NCBI GenBank assembly: GCA_965216695.1
Contig: OZ244212.1
Coordinates: forward strand, 372,001 to 436,000
From: G965216695 sp965216695
GTDB taxonomy: Bacteria; Pseudomonadota; Gammaproteobacteria; Pseudomonadales; Azotimanducaceae
Direction: 5' to 3'
Length of the DNA stretch: 64,000 bases
The stretch's first letter is position 1, and each line of letters opens with the position of its first letter. The notes under the pieces were generated by a model, which saw only the letters and a list, made by a program, of their open reading frames with translations, was not told where the DNA came from and did not search any database. Below, piece by piece: positions 1 to 8,998 of the stretch. Made by a program: the position numbers and the translations under genes.

Positions 1-1220
1 AGGTGGTGACCCTGGATCTGGGCCTGCCACCGGATCCCGGCGGTGCTACCGAAGGGTTCGCGCTGCTGGAGAAGATCGGCACATTGCTGCCGAACACCAA
101 GGTCATTGTGATCACCGGACGCGAAGACCGCGAGAACGCATTGCAATCGGTAAATCTGGGTGCGTACGACTTCTATCAGAAGCCCATTGATTCCGACACG
201 TTGCGCTTCGTTGTAGAGCGCGCATTCAAGCTCTCGGACCTGGAAGAAGAAAATCTCGCGCTGAAAGAGTCGAGCGACCCAATGCCGTTGAAGGGCGTAA
301 TCGCGGCGAGTGACAGCATGCTGAAGGTCTGCAAGCTCGCGGAGCGTGTGGCGCCCACCAGTGCCAATGTAATGATTCTGGGAGAAACCGGCACCGGCAA
401 AGAGGTGTTCGCAAAAGCCATCCACAACCTCAGCGAGCGCAGCGACGAGCCGATGGTAGTGATCAACTGCGCAGCCATTCCGGAGAACCTGCTGGAAAGC
501 GAGCTGTTCGGCCACGAAAAAGGCAGCTTTACCGGTGCCGTTGGCCGCAAGATCGGCAAGATCGAGGCCGCGAGCGGCGGAACCTTGTTCCTGGACGAAA
601 TTGGCGACATGGCGTTGCCGTTGCAGGCAAAGATTCTTCGGTTTCTGCAGGAACGGGTTGTAGAACGTGTGGGTGGCAACACCAGCATTCCGGTCGACGT
701 ACGCGTAATCAGCGCAACGCACCGGCCGCTGAAAGAGATGATCGAGACCGGCGACTTTCGCGAAGACCTGTTTTTCCGGCTGAGCGAAGTCTCGCTAACG
801 CTGCCCGCATTACGCGATCGCGACGCAGACTCCGTATTGCTCGCCCGGCGATTTCTCGCCGAGTTCGCGGAAGGACGCAAGCTCTCAATGTCACAGGACG
901 CCGTGGCCGCGATTACCGGCTGGAAGTGGCCGGGCAACGTGCGCGAACTGGAAAACCGGGTCAAGCGCGCCTGTATTCTCGCAGACGGCAATCGGATTAC
1001 CGCCGTGGACCTGGAGCTGGATCTGCAGGACGACGACCAACCGGACCTGGCGCTGAATCTGAAAACCGTTCGCGAAGACGCCGAACGCAAAGCAATCAAC
1101 GCGGCCGTAGCACGCGCCGAAGGCAACCTGAGTCAAGCGGCACGACTGCTGGGAGTATCCCGCCCGACGCTGTACAACCTGATCAACAAACTGGATCTGT
1201 CGATCGATGTCGAAAGCTAA
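1..1220 (+). CDS. prsR: PEP-CTERM-box response regulator, sigma54-type activator (5' partial)
   Basis: The gene is cut by the window start and is in frame from base 3. What remains is the end of a receiver domain (phospho-acceptor Asp in VTLDLGLPPDPGG, about residue 5 of the visible part), a sigma54 AAA+ domain with Walker A GETGTGKE (visible residues 127-134), and a C-terminal Fis-type helix-turn-helix (LSQAARLLGVSRPTLYNLI). The DLGLPPDPGG start and overall length match PrsR, the regulator paired with PrsK in exosortase/PEP-CTERM exopolysaccharide clusters. The sigma54 contact loop reads GSFTGA (174-179) instead of GAFTGA. The 3' end overlaps galE by 14 bases. About 50 N-terminal residues lie outside the window. 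The family call is firm; the link to exopolysaccharide genes upstream is inferred. Confidence 0.85.
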   Translation, partial: VVTLDLGLPPDPGGATEGFALLEKIGTLLPNTKVIVITGREDRENALQSVNLGAYDFYQKPIDSDTLRFVVERAFKLSDLEEENLALKESSDPMPLKGVIAASDSMLKVCKLAERVAPTSANVMILGETGTGKEVFAKAIHNLSERSDEPMVVINCAAIPENLLESELFGHEKGSFTGAVGRKIGKIEAASGGTLFLDEIGDMALPLQAKILRFLQERVVERVGGNTSIPVDVRVISATHRPLKEMIETGDFREDLFFRLSEVSLTLPALRDRDADSVLLARRFLAEFAEGRKLSMSQDAVAAITGWKWPGNVRELENRVKRACILADGNRITAVDLELDLQDDDQPDLALNLKTVREDAERKAINAAVARAEGNLSQAARLLGVSRPTLYNLINKLDLSIDVES

Positions 1221-2229
1221 ACTGCTGGTAACAGGTGGCGCGGGTTACATCGGCAGCCACATGTGCGTGGAGTTGATCGACTCCGGGTACGACGTCGTAG
1301 TGCTGGACAACCTCGCGAACGCGTCGCGCGGTGCAATCACCGCAATCGAACACATCACCCAGCGTCAGATCGACTTCATTGAAGGCGACATCCGCGACAC
1401 AACGACGCTTGACGAATTGTTCGCCGCGCACGAAATCGAAGCGGTGCTGCACTTCGCAGGTCTCAAGGCCGTGGGCGAATCGGTAAGCAAACCACTCGCG
1501 TATTACGACAACAACGTACACGGCACGCTGACGCTTCTGAATGCGATGCAGAACGCTGGCGTGAAGCGGATGGTGTTCAGCTCCTCCGCCACCGTGTACG
1601 GCATCCCAGAGACCATGCCGGTTACCGAAGAGCAGCCAACCAGCGCGATCAATCCCTACGGGCAGACCAAACTGTCTGTGGAACACATCCTTACGGATCT
1701 GTGCGCTTCCGATCCCGAATGGCGCGTTGCGCTGCTGCGATACTTCAACCCTGTAGGCGCCCACGTTACCGGCGAGATCGGCGAAGACCCCCAGGACATC
1801 CCCAACAATCTGATGCCCTACATAGCGCAGGTTGCCGTCGGCCGCCGACCCCACCTCCAGGTGTTTGGCAACGACTACCCAACCCATGACGGCACCGGCG
1901 TGCGTGACTACATTCACGTGGTGGACCTGGCGCGCGGACACGTCGCCGCGCTGCAACACCTGGAACACGCGCAAGGGGTTGACACATTCAACCTGGGTAC
2001 CGGCACCGGCTATTCCGTGCTGGACGTTGTGAATGCGTTCCGGTGCGCTTCGGGGGTCGAGATTCCCTACGAGTTTGCACCCCGACGCAGCGGCGACGCA
2101 GCTGCCATCTATGCCGACGCGACCAAAGCCGCGCAGATCCTCAATTGGCGAGCCGAGTACGGAATAGAGCGTATGTGCGCGGATGTGTGGCGGTGGCAGA
2201 GCCGCCACCCGAAAGGCTACGTCGCGTAG
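1207..2229 (+). CDS. galE: UDP-glucose 4-epimerase
   Basis: The 340-residue product is an extended short-chain dehydrogenase that interconverts UDP-glucose and UDP-galactose in the cytosol. The N-terminus has the NAD-binding GGAGYIG (10-16). The catalytic pair is Tyr151 and Lys155 in YGQTK, preceded by the conserved SSSATVYG. Length is the usual one for GalE. The ATG at 1207 lies inside the last codons of prsR, so the two are probably translated together, which fits a role in supplying sugar nucleotides for exopolysaccharide. A tRNA follows 80 bases downstream. Confidence 0.95.
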   Translation: MSKAKLLVTGGAGYIGSHMCVELIDSGYDVVVLDNLANASRGAITAIEHITQRQIDFIEGDIRDTTTLDELFAAHEIEAVLHFAGLKAVGESVSKPLAYYDNNVHGTLTLLNAMQNAGVKRMVFSSSATVYGIPETMPVTEEQPTSAINPYGQTKLSVEHILTDLCASDPEWRVALLRYFNPVGAHVTGEIGEDPQDIPNNLMPYIAQVAVGRRPHLQVFGNDYPTHDGTGVRDYIHVVDLARGHVAALQHLEHAQGVDTFNLGTGTGYSVLDVVNAFRCASGVEIPYEFAPRRSGDAAAIYADATKAAQILNWRAEYGIERMCADVWRWQSRHPKGYVA

Positions 2230-2307
2230 TGATACCACGCACCCGTCGATTCACACGACCGATGTGCTAGCATCGCGCGCTGTCGACCACTGAGCAGCAA
2301 CGATATC

Positions 2308-2395
2308 GGAGGGGTGGCTGAGCGGTCGAAAGCACTGGTCTTGAAAACCAGCGACCTTCACGGGTCCCAGGGTTCGAATCCCTGCCCCTCCGCCA
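2308..2395 (+). tRNA. tRNA-Ser (anticodon UGA)
   Basis: The acceptor arms GGAGGGG (2308-2314) and CCCCTCC (2385-2391) pair perfectly, followed by a G discriminator and an encoded CCA (2393-2395). The anticodon stem CTGGT/ACCAG encloses loop CTTGAAA, giving anticodon TGA. A long variable arm and the GGTTCGAATCC T-arm identify a type II serine tRNA. A TAGCAT box followed by a GC-rich stretch about 35 bases upstream could be its -10 and stringent discriminator. Confidence 0.97.
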
Positions 2396-2397
2396 CT

Positions 2398-3111
2398 CTA
2401 CGTCCCAAACGCCTTGTCCACTGCCGCCGTAACAGCCGCGTGCGCGCCGGTCTCCAGAAAACTGCCGTGCGCCGACAGCAATTGATCGAAGTCCGCCTCC
2501 AACAGCTTACGAAAAGCCGGCTCAAGGGTTCCGCCATCGGGAGTCATCACTCTCAGCCAGATCGGGCCGATAATCGTCGTTTTCGGAAATCCGATAAACG
2601 GCATCATCATCCTTGCGAGCAATGTATTGTGTCGATAGTCGCCGTAGTGCTGAATGGCATCGCATGTGAGAAGCAGTCCGCGGCCCGTGCGCACCAGTAG
2701 AGCGGCCTCTTCCTGAAGAGCGCCCTCGAAACGGATCAGCTCAGCGTTCGGAAACGGCAGCGGATCGCCGGGTAGTAGCGTTTGGTCGATCGGTACATCG
2801 GGGTACGTGGCCGATGTGCCGGGCGCCAAGAGCGGTACAGAGAACGTTTCGCGATAGTACGGATCATCCATCCCGTGCATCGGCCCGAGCCGGAGCAATC
2901 GCGTGACCGTTCCCATCGCGCGCAGCTTCTGCTCTTCGTCGGCTTGGAGTCTCAAGGGATTAATGAGCGTCAGCTCATCGCCGTGGCGCAAAATCGCCAT
3001 GTTCCGCGTTATCCGCATCATCGGGTTCATGCGGACACTTCCGCGCACCATGAATACGTCGGGCGCGATCTCTTCTATGGGATCGTGTGGGGTCGGCGCG
3101 GGGTAGCTCAT
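2398..3111 (-). CDS. Metallo-beta-lactamase-fold-like protein of unknown function
   Basis: The product is 237 residues from the ATG at 3111, which has AGGA seven bases upstream. An ATG nine codons earlier (3138) is possible but has no ribosome site. The pattern resembles DUF4336-type MBL-fold proteins: an opening strand (EIAPDVFMVRGSV), a strand with NMAILRHGDELTLINPLRL, a histidine in LRLGPMHGMDD, a central LLLTCDAIQHYGD and a final LLSAHGSF. The canonical HxHxDH metal motif is absent, so hydrolase activity is doubtful. The stop codon lies three bases from the convergent tRNA. Only the fold is suggested; substrate and role are unknown. Confidence 0.7.
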   Translation of the reverse strand: MSYPAPTPHDPIEEIAPDVFMVRGSVRMNPMMRITRNMAILRHGDELTLINPLRLQADEEQKLRAMGTVTRLLRLGPMHGMDDPYYRETFSVPLLAPGTSATYPDVPIDQTLLPGDPLPFPNAELIRFEGALQEEAALLVRTGRGLLLTCDAIQHYGDYRHNTLLARMMMPFIGFPKTTIIGPIWLRVMTPDGGTLEPAFRKLLEADFDQLLSAHGSFLETGAHAAVTAAVDKAFGT

Positions 3112-3255
3112 GGTGTCGTCCTCAGTCCATGCCTGCAAAGACTACGTTTTTCATACTGTCGACATCAACTCGCGACACGCTTCGATCCGTGATTGTCGAA
3201 CGGCGGTACGCGGCAGATAATCAGCCGTTGCTCCCAGCACAACAATCGGTGAATC

Positions 3256-4278
3256 GTGCGACTCGCAGACCTGATTGCTTCCGAACTACCCGACCTCCCT
3301 CCCCAACCTGCAGATGTGCCCTGGCCCACGTCCAGTTGGCAGCGCGGAACTACACCGGCGGCAATCGAACCCGTTGCGGAGACCCTATTCGACCTGAGCG
3401 CCGCGCAGGGTGTTACCTACGCCTTACTCGTCGTTCATCGTGGCGAACTGATCTACGAGCGCTATGCCCACGGGGCCAATCCTATCTATCTGCAGTATTC
3501 CTGGTCCATGGCGAAAAGCATCACCCAGGCACTCTGCGGCATTCTGGTGAATCGAGGCACCCTGGATCTCTTCGCACCCGCCCCTGTAGCCGAATGGACA
3601 AGCGACGAGCGACGCGAAATCACGTTGGATCAGCTGTTGCGAATGCGCAGCGGACTGGGATTCAACGAAGACTACGTAGACGGGGGCATCTCGGACGTTA
3701 TCCCAATGTTGCAGTTCGATGGGCGTCACGACACGGGTGCATTCGCGGCGGCCAAACCGCTCGTACACGCACCCGGTACCGTCTGGTCGTACTCGAGCGG
3801 CACCACCAACATCATCTGTCGCATTCTGAAAGAGGCTGTTGGGGACGGGGCATCCGGCATGCTGCGCTTCATGAACGATGCGCTGTTCGAACCGATCGGC
3901 GTGCGCACGGCCACGCCTAAGTTCGACACGTCCGGAACGTTCGTCGGTTCGTCGTTTCTGCAAGCAATTCCACAGGATTTCGCACGCTTCGGATTGCTCT
4001 ACCTGCGCGGCGGCGTCTGGGACGGCCTACAGATTCTGCCGCGTGACTGGATCGATTACGCGCGCTCGCCAAGCTATCACGACGACACAGACTGCTATGG
4101 CGCCCACTGGTGGATGCGCCCCGAGCGCACTGGTTGGTTCTACGCAAGCGGCTACGACGGTCAGCGGATACTGTGCGTTCCCGAAAAGGACGCGGTGATT
4201 GTGAGGCTCGGACGAACACCGGAAAGTGAAGTGGACTACGTGTGGGAGCGCGTCTACGAGCTGGCTGAGCTGCTCTGA
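3256..4278 (+). CDS. Serine hydrolase, class C beta-lactamase family
   Basis: This 340-residue protein has the SxxK nucleophile motif Ser84-Met-Ala-Lys87, preceded by the typical YSWSMAKS context, and the second motif Tyr179-Ser-Ser (YxS in place of YxN), followed by GTTN. A HAPGTVWSYSS segment and a C-terminal GYDGQ region are typical of the EstB/6-aminohexanoate-dimer hydrolase branch. No signal peptide is evident, so a cytosolic esterase or amidase is more likely than a periplasmic beta-lactamase. The start ATG lies 144 bases from the divergent MBL-like gene. The substrate cannot be read from sequence. Confidence 0.85.
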   Translation: MRLADLIASELPDLPPQPADVPWPTSSWQRGTTPAAIEPVAETLFDLSAAQGVTYALLVVHRGELIYERYAHGANPIYLQYSWSMAKSITQALCGILVNRGTLDLFAPAPVAEWTSDERREITLDQLLRMRSGLGFNEDYVDGGISDVIPMLQFDGRHDTGAFAAAKPLVHAPGTVWSYSSGTTNIICRILKEAVGDGASGMLRFMNDALFEPIGVRTATPKFDTSGTFVGSSFLQAIPQDFARFGLLYLRGGVWDGLQILPRDWIDYARSPSYHDDTDCYGAHWWMRPERTGWFYASGYDGQRILCVPEKDAVIVRLGRTPESEVDYVWERVYELAELL

Positions 4279-4323
4279 ACCGGACGCGTGTTCTACGAGC
4301 AACCGCTTCCCCCCAACCAAGCA

Positions 4324-4351
4324 TTGCCCTGAGATTCGCTTCACATACAAT
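4324..4351 (+). promoter_or_regulatory. Probable sigma70 promoter of the TonB receptor gene
   Basis: TTGCCC (4324-4329) and TACAAT (4346-4351) are separated by 16 bases and lie 33 bases before the ATG at 4384. The -10 matches consensus at five of six positions. This is sequence match only. Confidence 0.5.
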
Positions 4352-4383
4352 GGAGTGCCATCGCGTAAACGGGAGAGTACGCC

Positions 4384-6690
4384 ATGAAACCGATCGCATC
4401 ACTTCTGATATGCACGATCGCCACCGCGGGTTTGACCGCACATGCCCAGGATGCCGCACCGTCAGCCGCAACGTCAGGTGTTATCGAAGAAGTGCTCGTA
4501 ACCGCACAGCGGCGCGTCGAGAGCATTCAAACCGTGCCGATCGCCGTAACCGCTGTAACCGGCGAGCGCATGGAGGCCCTCGGTGCAGTCACTATTGAAG
4601 CCATTCGCGGCACAATCCCCAACGTACAGATTCAGCAGTTCTCGAATACGCCGCACGGATCCGTTTTCAACATTCGCGGCATGGGTGTGATCGAGCCCGA
4701 TCCGTACGGCGGAACCACCGTGGTGGTAACGCAGGACGAAGTACCGCAGTTTTTTAACATGACGTCGCTTTTGGACACGTACGACATTGAACGCCTCGAA
4801 GTTCTGCGCGGAGCGCAGGGAACTTTGTTTGGCGCGAACAGCACCGGCGGGGTCATTCAAGCCGTGTCGCGCCGGCCCGACCTGAGCGATTTCGCCGGTG
4901 ACTTATATGTAAGCTACGGCAATCACGACCGGTTGGACCTGCGCGGTGCCATCAACGTGCCCTTCTCCGATACGGCAGCGCTGCGCCTGAGCATCAGCCA
5001 CCATAAACGCGACGGCTATCTGAAGAACGTCGTCGACGATGGCGACACCATCGGCGACAAGAACCGTACTGCCGTCCGCGCCAGCGTGTTTTGGGAAGCC
5101 AACGACTCCTTCGATCTGACGTTGATCGGTGAGTACTCGAGCCACCGCGACGGTACACCCCACTCAGTTAACGGGTCTGTGGCTGGCGAAGCGCTCCACG
5201 TGCCAGCAGGCACTGTAATCCCGGGCGCGGATCTGCCGATGTACCGTTCTCCGTGTCTGGTTCCCGGAGAGCGTTGCGATGCACCCGGCACGTATTTTTC
5301 CGCCCGCGGTCCGGAGATTCCCGATCGTTCGGACCTGGACGCCTACACCACAACGCTGATCATGAACTGGGACACCGATTGGGGTTCCATCCGGTCGATC
5401 ACCGGGTACAAAGACTGGAAGCTGCGGGAGTTCACCGACCAGGACTGGACACCCGTTTTCCTCGACGATACAGACCGACGAACGCGCGGCGACCAGCTCA
5501 CGCAGGAAGTTCGCGGTACGTTTCAATTTGCCGACAACTGGGAAACGATGATCGGCGTGTTCTACGCCGACTACGCATGGGACCATTTCCAGGATTTCCG
5601 CATTCAGTTCGCGGCACCCGGCGCGCGCCAGCTAACCCAGAACGACTGGGAAACGGAGATTCTGTCGGCCTTTGTCCATTCCTACTTCGACATTACGTCG
5701 CGCTTTCGCGCACAGGTGGGGGTACGTGTACACAACGAAGACACCAGCGCGGAAGTGGTGATTCCGTTTTGGATTGATCTCGATGGCATGGCAGATCTGA
5801 AAGGCCCCGGCGACAACACCCAAACGGGGCCCACAGAGTTTCTGGTGGGTGTCACGCAAAACGCCGACAGTGAAGACTGGACCGAAGTCGCAGCGAAAGT
5901 CGGCTTGGAATTCGACCTGACTGACGACGCGATAGGCTACCTGACATACGCGCGTGGCTTCAAATCCGGCGGTTTTACCGGACGGATCGGCATTCCGCAG
6001 GATCTGGGCCCATACGACCCGGAGTTTGTCGACATGATTGAGGTCGGGATCAAAGCGCAATGGCTCGATGATCGGCTGCGCACAAACGTAGCCGCATTCT
6101 ACAACTGGTACGACGACATTCAGCTTGCGCAGATATTCTTCATCGAGGATCAGTTCGGCAATACGGTGAATGGCAATACCATTTTGAACGCAGCCCAGGC
6201 CGAAACCCGCGGCGTTGAACTGGAAGTGCTGGCCATACCAACCGAGTGGTTGTCGCTGAACGCGGCCGTTGGGTACCTCGATGCGGAATACGAAGACTTC
6301 ATAACGCTGGACGCGACGGGTACCGAATTCGATCTGTCCGGCAACGTGCTGCAGAACGCGCCGAAGTGGACCGTAAACCTTGGATTCGACGCACGGTTTC
6401 CGGTTGGCAACAGCGCGGAGGTATCCGTGAATCTCCAATACAAGTACACGAGTAAAAAGTTCAACACCAGTTTGTTCAACACGCCGCGCTCGGAGATTCA
6501 GCCAACGCATATCGCCGACCTGAACATCGACTACAGCCCCTATCAAGGGCAATGGAGTGTGGGTCTGTGGGCACGTAATCTGTTCGACAACCGCTATATC
6601 GATAGCGTCTTCGATGCGCCCGGCGTCTTCGGACTGGTCAACTATCAAGACCCCCGTACGTACGGCGTGTCGTTGAAATACAGCATGTAG
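4384..6690 (+). CDS. TonB-dependent outer-membrane receptor
   Basis: The 768-residue protein starts with a signal peptide (residues 1 to about 22, AHA-QD cleavage) and continues into a plug domain whose start (EEVLVTAQRR, VPIAVTAV) is typical of receptors in sphingomonads and related oligotrophs. The plug carries the usual NIRGMG and ERLEVLRGAQGTLFGANSTGG stretches. The rest is a 22-strand-type beta-barrel with alternating aromatic residues, ending YGVSLKYSM. These receptors import siderophores, vitamins, carbohydrates or aromatic compounds using TonB energy. A GGGAGAG ribosome site precedes the ATG. No Fur box or adjacent transporter indicates the ligand. Confidence 0.93.
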   Translation: MKPIASLLICTIATAGLTAHAQDAAPSAATSGVIEEVLVTAQRRVESIQTVPIAVTAVTGERMEALGAVTIEAIRGTIPNVQIQQFSNTPHGSVFNIRGMGVIEPDPYGGTTVVVTQDEVPQFFNMTSLLDTYDIERLEVLRGAQGTLFGANSTGGVIQAVSRRPDLSDFAGDLYVSYGNHDRLDLRGAINVPFSDTAALRLSISHHKRDGYLKNVVDDGDTIGDKNRTAVRASVFWEANDSFDLTLIGEYSSHRDGTPHSVNGSVAGEALHVPAGTVIPGADLPMYRSPCLVPGERCDAPGTYFSARGPEIPDRSDLDAYTTTLIMNWDTDWGSIRSITGYKDWKLREFTDQDWTPVFLDDTDRRTRGDQLTQEVRGTFQFADNWETMIGVFYADYAWDHFQDFRIQFAAPGARQLTQNDWETEILSAFVHSYFDITSRFRAQVGVRVHNEDTSAEVVIPFWIDLDGMADLKGPGDNTQTGPTEFLVGVTQNADSEDWTEVAAKVGLEFDLTDDAIGYLTYARGFKSGGFTGRIGIPQDLGPYDPEFVDMIEVGIKAQWLDDRLRTNVAAFYNWYDDIQLAQIFFIEDQFGNTVNGNTILNAAQAETRGVELEVLAIPTEWLSLNAAVGYLDAEYEDFITLDATGTEFDLSGNVLQNAPKWTVNLGFDARFPVGNSAEVSVNLQYKYTSKKFNTSLFNTPRSEIQPTHIADLNIDYSPYQGQWSVGLWARNLFDNRYIDSVFDAPGVFGLVNYQDPRTYGVSLKYSM

Positions 6691-6709
6691 TGGTCGCCGA
6701 CGTAGTCTC

Positions 6710-7741
6710 ATGCCCCCGACACTGCCGGGATTCGGCGTGACGCTCCCCAAGCGCATGCAGGCCGTTATCGGCGACCGGCTCGGCCCACCGGATTACTACC
6801 GGATGGTCGAAGCGCCGGTCCCCACGCTGAGTGAAGGGGACATACTGGTGGAGGTGCACGCCTGCGGAATGGGTTATGTGGACGCGCTGGTGTCACGCGG
6901 CGCGTATCAAGTGAAGCCCGATCCGCCCTACTGTCCGGGACTCGAATTCGCCGGTCGGATCGCAGCGGTAGGCAACGCGGTGACGCGTATGCGAGTCGGG
7001 GATCGCGTCTCGGCGTCGGCCTTTGGCGGCGGTCTGGCGGAGTACGTTGCCGTACCCGAGGGTAACGCGTGCATCATCCCGGAGCGTCTCGCAGACGAAG
7101 CCGCAGCAGGCTTCATCGTGAACTACAGCACCGCCTGGCACGGGTTGCTGGACCGTGGGCAGCTGCGCGCCGGCGAGACCGTTCTGGTGCTCGGCGCTGC
7201 AGGTGGAACCGGTAGCGCGGCAGTTCAGGTTGCCCGGTTGCGTGGCGCTCGTGTCATTGCGGGAGCCTCAACAGAACAAAAGCGGACGTACGCGTTGCAA
7301 CATGGCGCGCATCAAACCGTAGATTACACGCAGCCCGACTGGCGCGCTGCGTTAAAAGAGCTGACCGATGGACGCGGCGTGGACGTGGTGTTCGACCCGG
7401 TTGGCGGCGAGCTGCTGGAACCGGCTTTCCGCTCGCTCGCCTGGCGCGGACGCCATCTGGTGATCGGATTTGCCGGCGGGCCCATTCCGGCACTGCCGGT
7501 TAACCTCGCGCTGCTGAAAGGCAGCGCGTTGATCGGCGTAGACTATCGGCAGTTCGGCTCGGTTTATGAACAGGCGCAAGCCGTCGAGGTGCGCGAGCGC
7601 CTCTTCGATGCGGTGGAGCGCGGCGACCTCACCCCACCGCTCGGAACCAGTTTCGCCTTCACTGCATTCCGCGATGCGATGCAACTGGCCGCTTCGAGAG
7701 ACGGCGTAGGCAAGACGACCGTGCGTGTGCGCGGTCGTTGA
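6710..7741 (+). CDS. NADPH:quinone oxidoreductase family (MDR, zinc-free)
   Basis: The product is a 343-residue medium-chain dehydrogenase/reductase. It has a GroES-like N-terminal half with PGLEFAG (76-82), a Rossmann motif AAGGTG (163-168) within VLVLGAAGGTGSAAVQVA, and no structural or catalytic zinc cysteines. This matches the quinone oxidoreductase/acrylyl-CoA reductase side of the family. Translation may begin at the ATG at 6710 or at Met16 (6755); neither has a strong ribosome site, and homologues usually start near MQAVIGD. It follows the TonB receptor by 19 bases and could be co-transcribed. The substrate is unknown. Confidence 0.88.
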   Translation: MPPTLPGFGVTLPKRMQAVIGDRLGPPDYYRMVEAPVPTLSEGDILVEVHACGMGYVDALVSRGAYQVKPDPPYCPGLEFAGRIAAVGNAVTRMRVGDRVSASAFGGGLAEYVAVPEGNACIIPERLADEAAAGFIVNYSTAWHGLLDRGQLRAGETVLVLGAAGGTGSAAVQVARLRGARVIAGASTEQKRTYALQHGAHQTVDYTQPDWRAALKELTDGRGVDVVFDPVGGELLEPAFRSLAWRGRHLVIGFAGGPIPALPVNLALLKGSALIGVDYRQFGSVYEQAQAVEVRERLFDAVERGDLTPPLGTSFAFTAFRDAMQLAASRDGVGKTTVRVRGR

Positions 7742-7768
7742 ATAATTCGCCTGCCACGCGGCGTTAAT

Positions 7769-8956
7769 CTAAGAAGCGTCGCGCACATCTCCACCGTTCA
7801 GCAACGCGCCGACCGTTTCATCGTCGTAGCCGAGCTCCGCAAGAATCTCCCGAGTCTGCTCGCCGTGACCCGGCGCAGGTCGCAACGTAACCTCCGCACC
7901 CAGGAACGACCCGGCGGGTTTGGGGTGGCGCACCCGCCCCGCTTTCGGATGCTGAGACACCACCAGCATGTCCGTCGCGACAATGTGAGGATCCGCATGC
8001 ACATCGTGCGGATTCAACACCGGCGCCACGGGCACTTCGGCTGCTCGCAGTCGCTCGACGACAGTTTCCACGGGGTACGGCTGCACCATTCGATCAATCA
8101 GTGTCATCCACTCCGTGTTGTGCTCGCCCCGACCGGCAAACGTGTGAAAGCGCTCGTCCTCGTACGCGTCGGGCTGCAACGCCTCGCACATCGCTTGCCA
8201 ATGGCGGTCTGCACCGGGCGCAATCGCAACCAGGCCGTCTGCGCACCCGTATAGGCGGTACGAACCGAGCACGTTCGGCAATTGATGCACATCGTCGTCG
8301 AGCAGCGTGCAATCCATCATCACGTCACTCCACACGAACGCGAGATTTGCAGCTAACATGTTCGTGCGCACGCAACTGCCCTTGCCCGTACGTTCACGAC
8401 GGATAATCGCCGCCATGATCGCCTGGGCATTCGTGTAGGCTCCCACTTTGTCTGCAACCATCGCGCGTACAAGCGTCGGTGTGCCGTCCTGCAGTTGAAT
8501 GCCCGCCCAACCGGAAAGACCCTGTATTAACGGGTCGTATACGGGCTGCGCGGCATAGGGCCCGGTCGGACCGAATCCGGACGACGCGCAGTACACCATG
8601 TTCGGCTTGCGCGTGCTTACTGCGTCGTAACCGAAGCCGAGTCGCTCCATGACACCATACCGATAGCCCTCCACGAAGACGTCTGCAGACTCAATCAGCG
8701 TCCAGAGAACGTCCTGGCCACCAGCCGACTTCATATCCAATGCTATTGAGCGCTTGCCCCAGTTGGCATTCACGAACCAGCCGCTCATGCCATTCTTCTG
8801 ACTGCCGTAGTACCGCAGCCCATCGCCGGCGGCGGTGTCTTCCACCTTAATAACCTCGGCACCATAACCGGCCAGAATGTGCGTGGCTGCGGGAACCGCA
8901 ATCATCTGCCCGAATTCGAGCACGCGAATACCGGCTAGAGGCAGGTCATCAGACAT
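7769..8956 (-). CDS. CaiB/BaiF family (class III) CoA transferase
   Basis: The 395-residue protein begins with the family signature LAGIRVLEFGQMIAVPAATH, continues with YGAEVIKVED, and has the region FVEGYRYGVMERLGFGYDAV. The catalytic aspartate is expected at Asp169 in MVADKVGAY, which becomes acylated in formyl-CoA transferase. Members move CoA between carboxylic acids, for example formyl, carnitine, bile-acid or 2-methylacyl groups. It lies 43 bases downstream of the TIR-SUMF1-hydrolase gene on the same strand, so the two may share a transcript. The acyl substrate is not predictable here. Confidence 0.92.
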   Translation of the reverse strand: MSDDLPLAGIRVLEFGQMIAVPAATHILAGYGAEVIKVEDTAAGDGLRYYGSQKNGMSGWFVNANWGKRSIALDMKSAGGQDVLWTLIESADVFVEGYRYGVMERLGFGYDAVSTRKPNMVYCASSGFGPTGPYAAQPVYDPLIQGLSGWAGIQLQDGTPTLVRAMVADKVGAYTNAQAIMAAIIRRERTGKGSCVRTNMLAANLAFVWSDVMMDCTLLDDDVHQLPNVLGSYRLYGCADGLVAIAPGADRHWQAMCEALQPDAYEDERFHTFAGRGEHNTEWMTLIDRMVQPYPVETVVERLRAAEVPVAPVLNPHDVHADPHIVATDMLVVSQHPKAGRVRHPKPAGSFLGAEVTLRPAPGHGEQTREILAELGYDDETVGALLNGGDVRDAS

Positions 8957-8998
8957 GCAGTCCTTCTCCTATTCGGTGAGCTTACGTCAGGGTCGATA

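Noticed and set aside
176..1126. Long antisense open frame opposite prsR
   Set aside because: High GC opens frames on the opposite strand; the sense frame carries complete family motifs.
1183..2238. 351-residue antisense frame opposite galE
   Set aside because: No recognisable domain, and galE in the same interval is unambiguous.
5632..6756. 374-residue antisense frame opposite the TonB receptor
   Set aside because: Mirror frame of the beta-barrel; no ribosome site or family resemblance.
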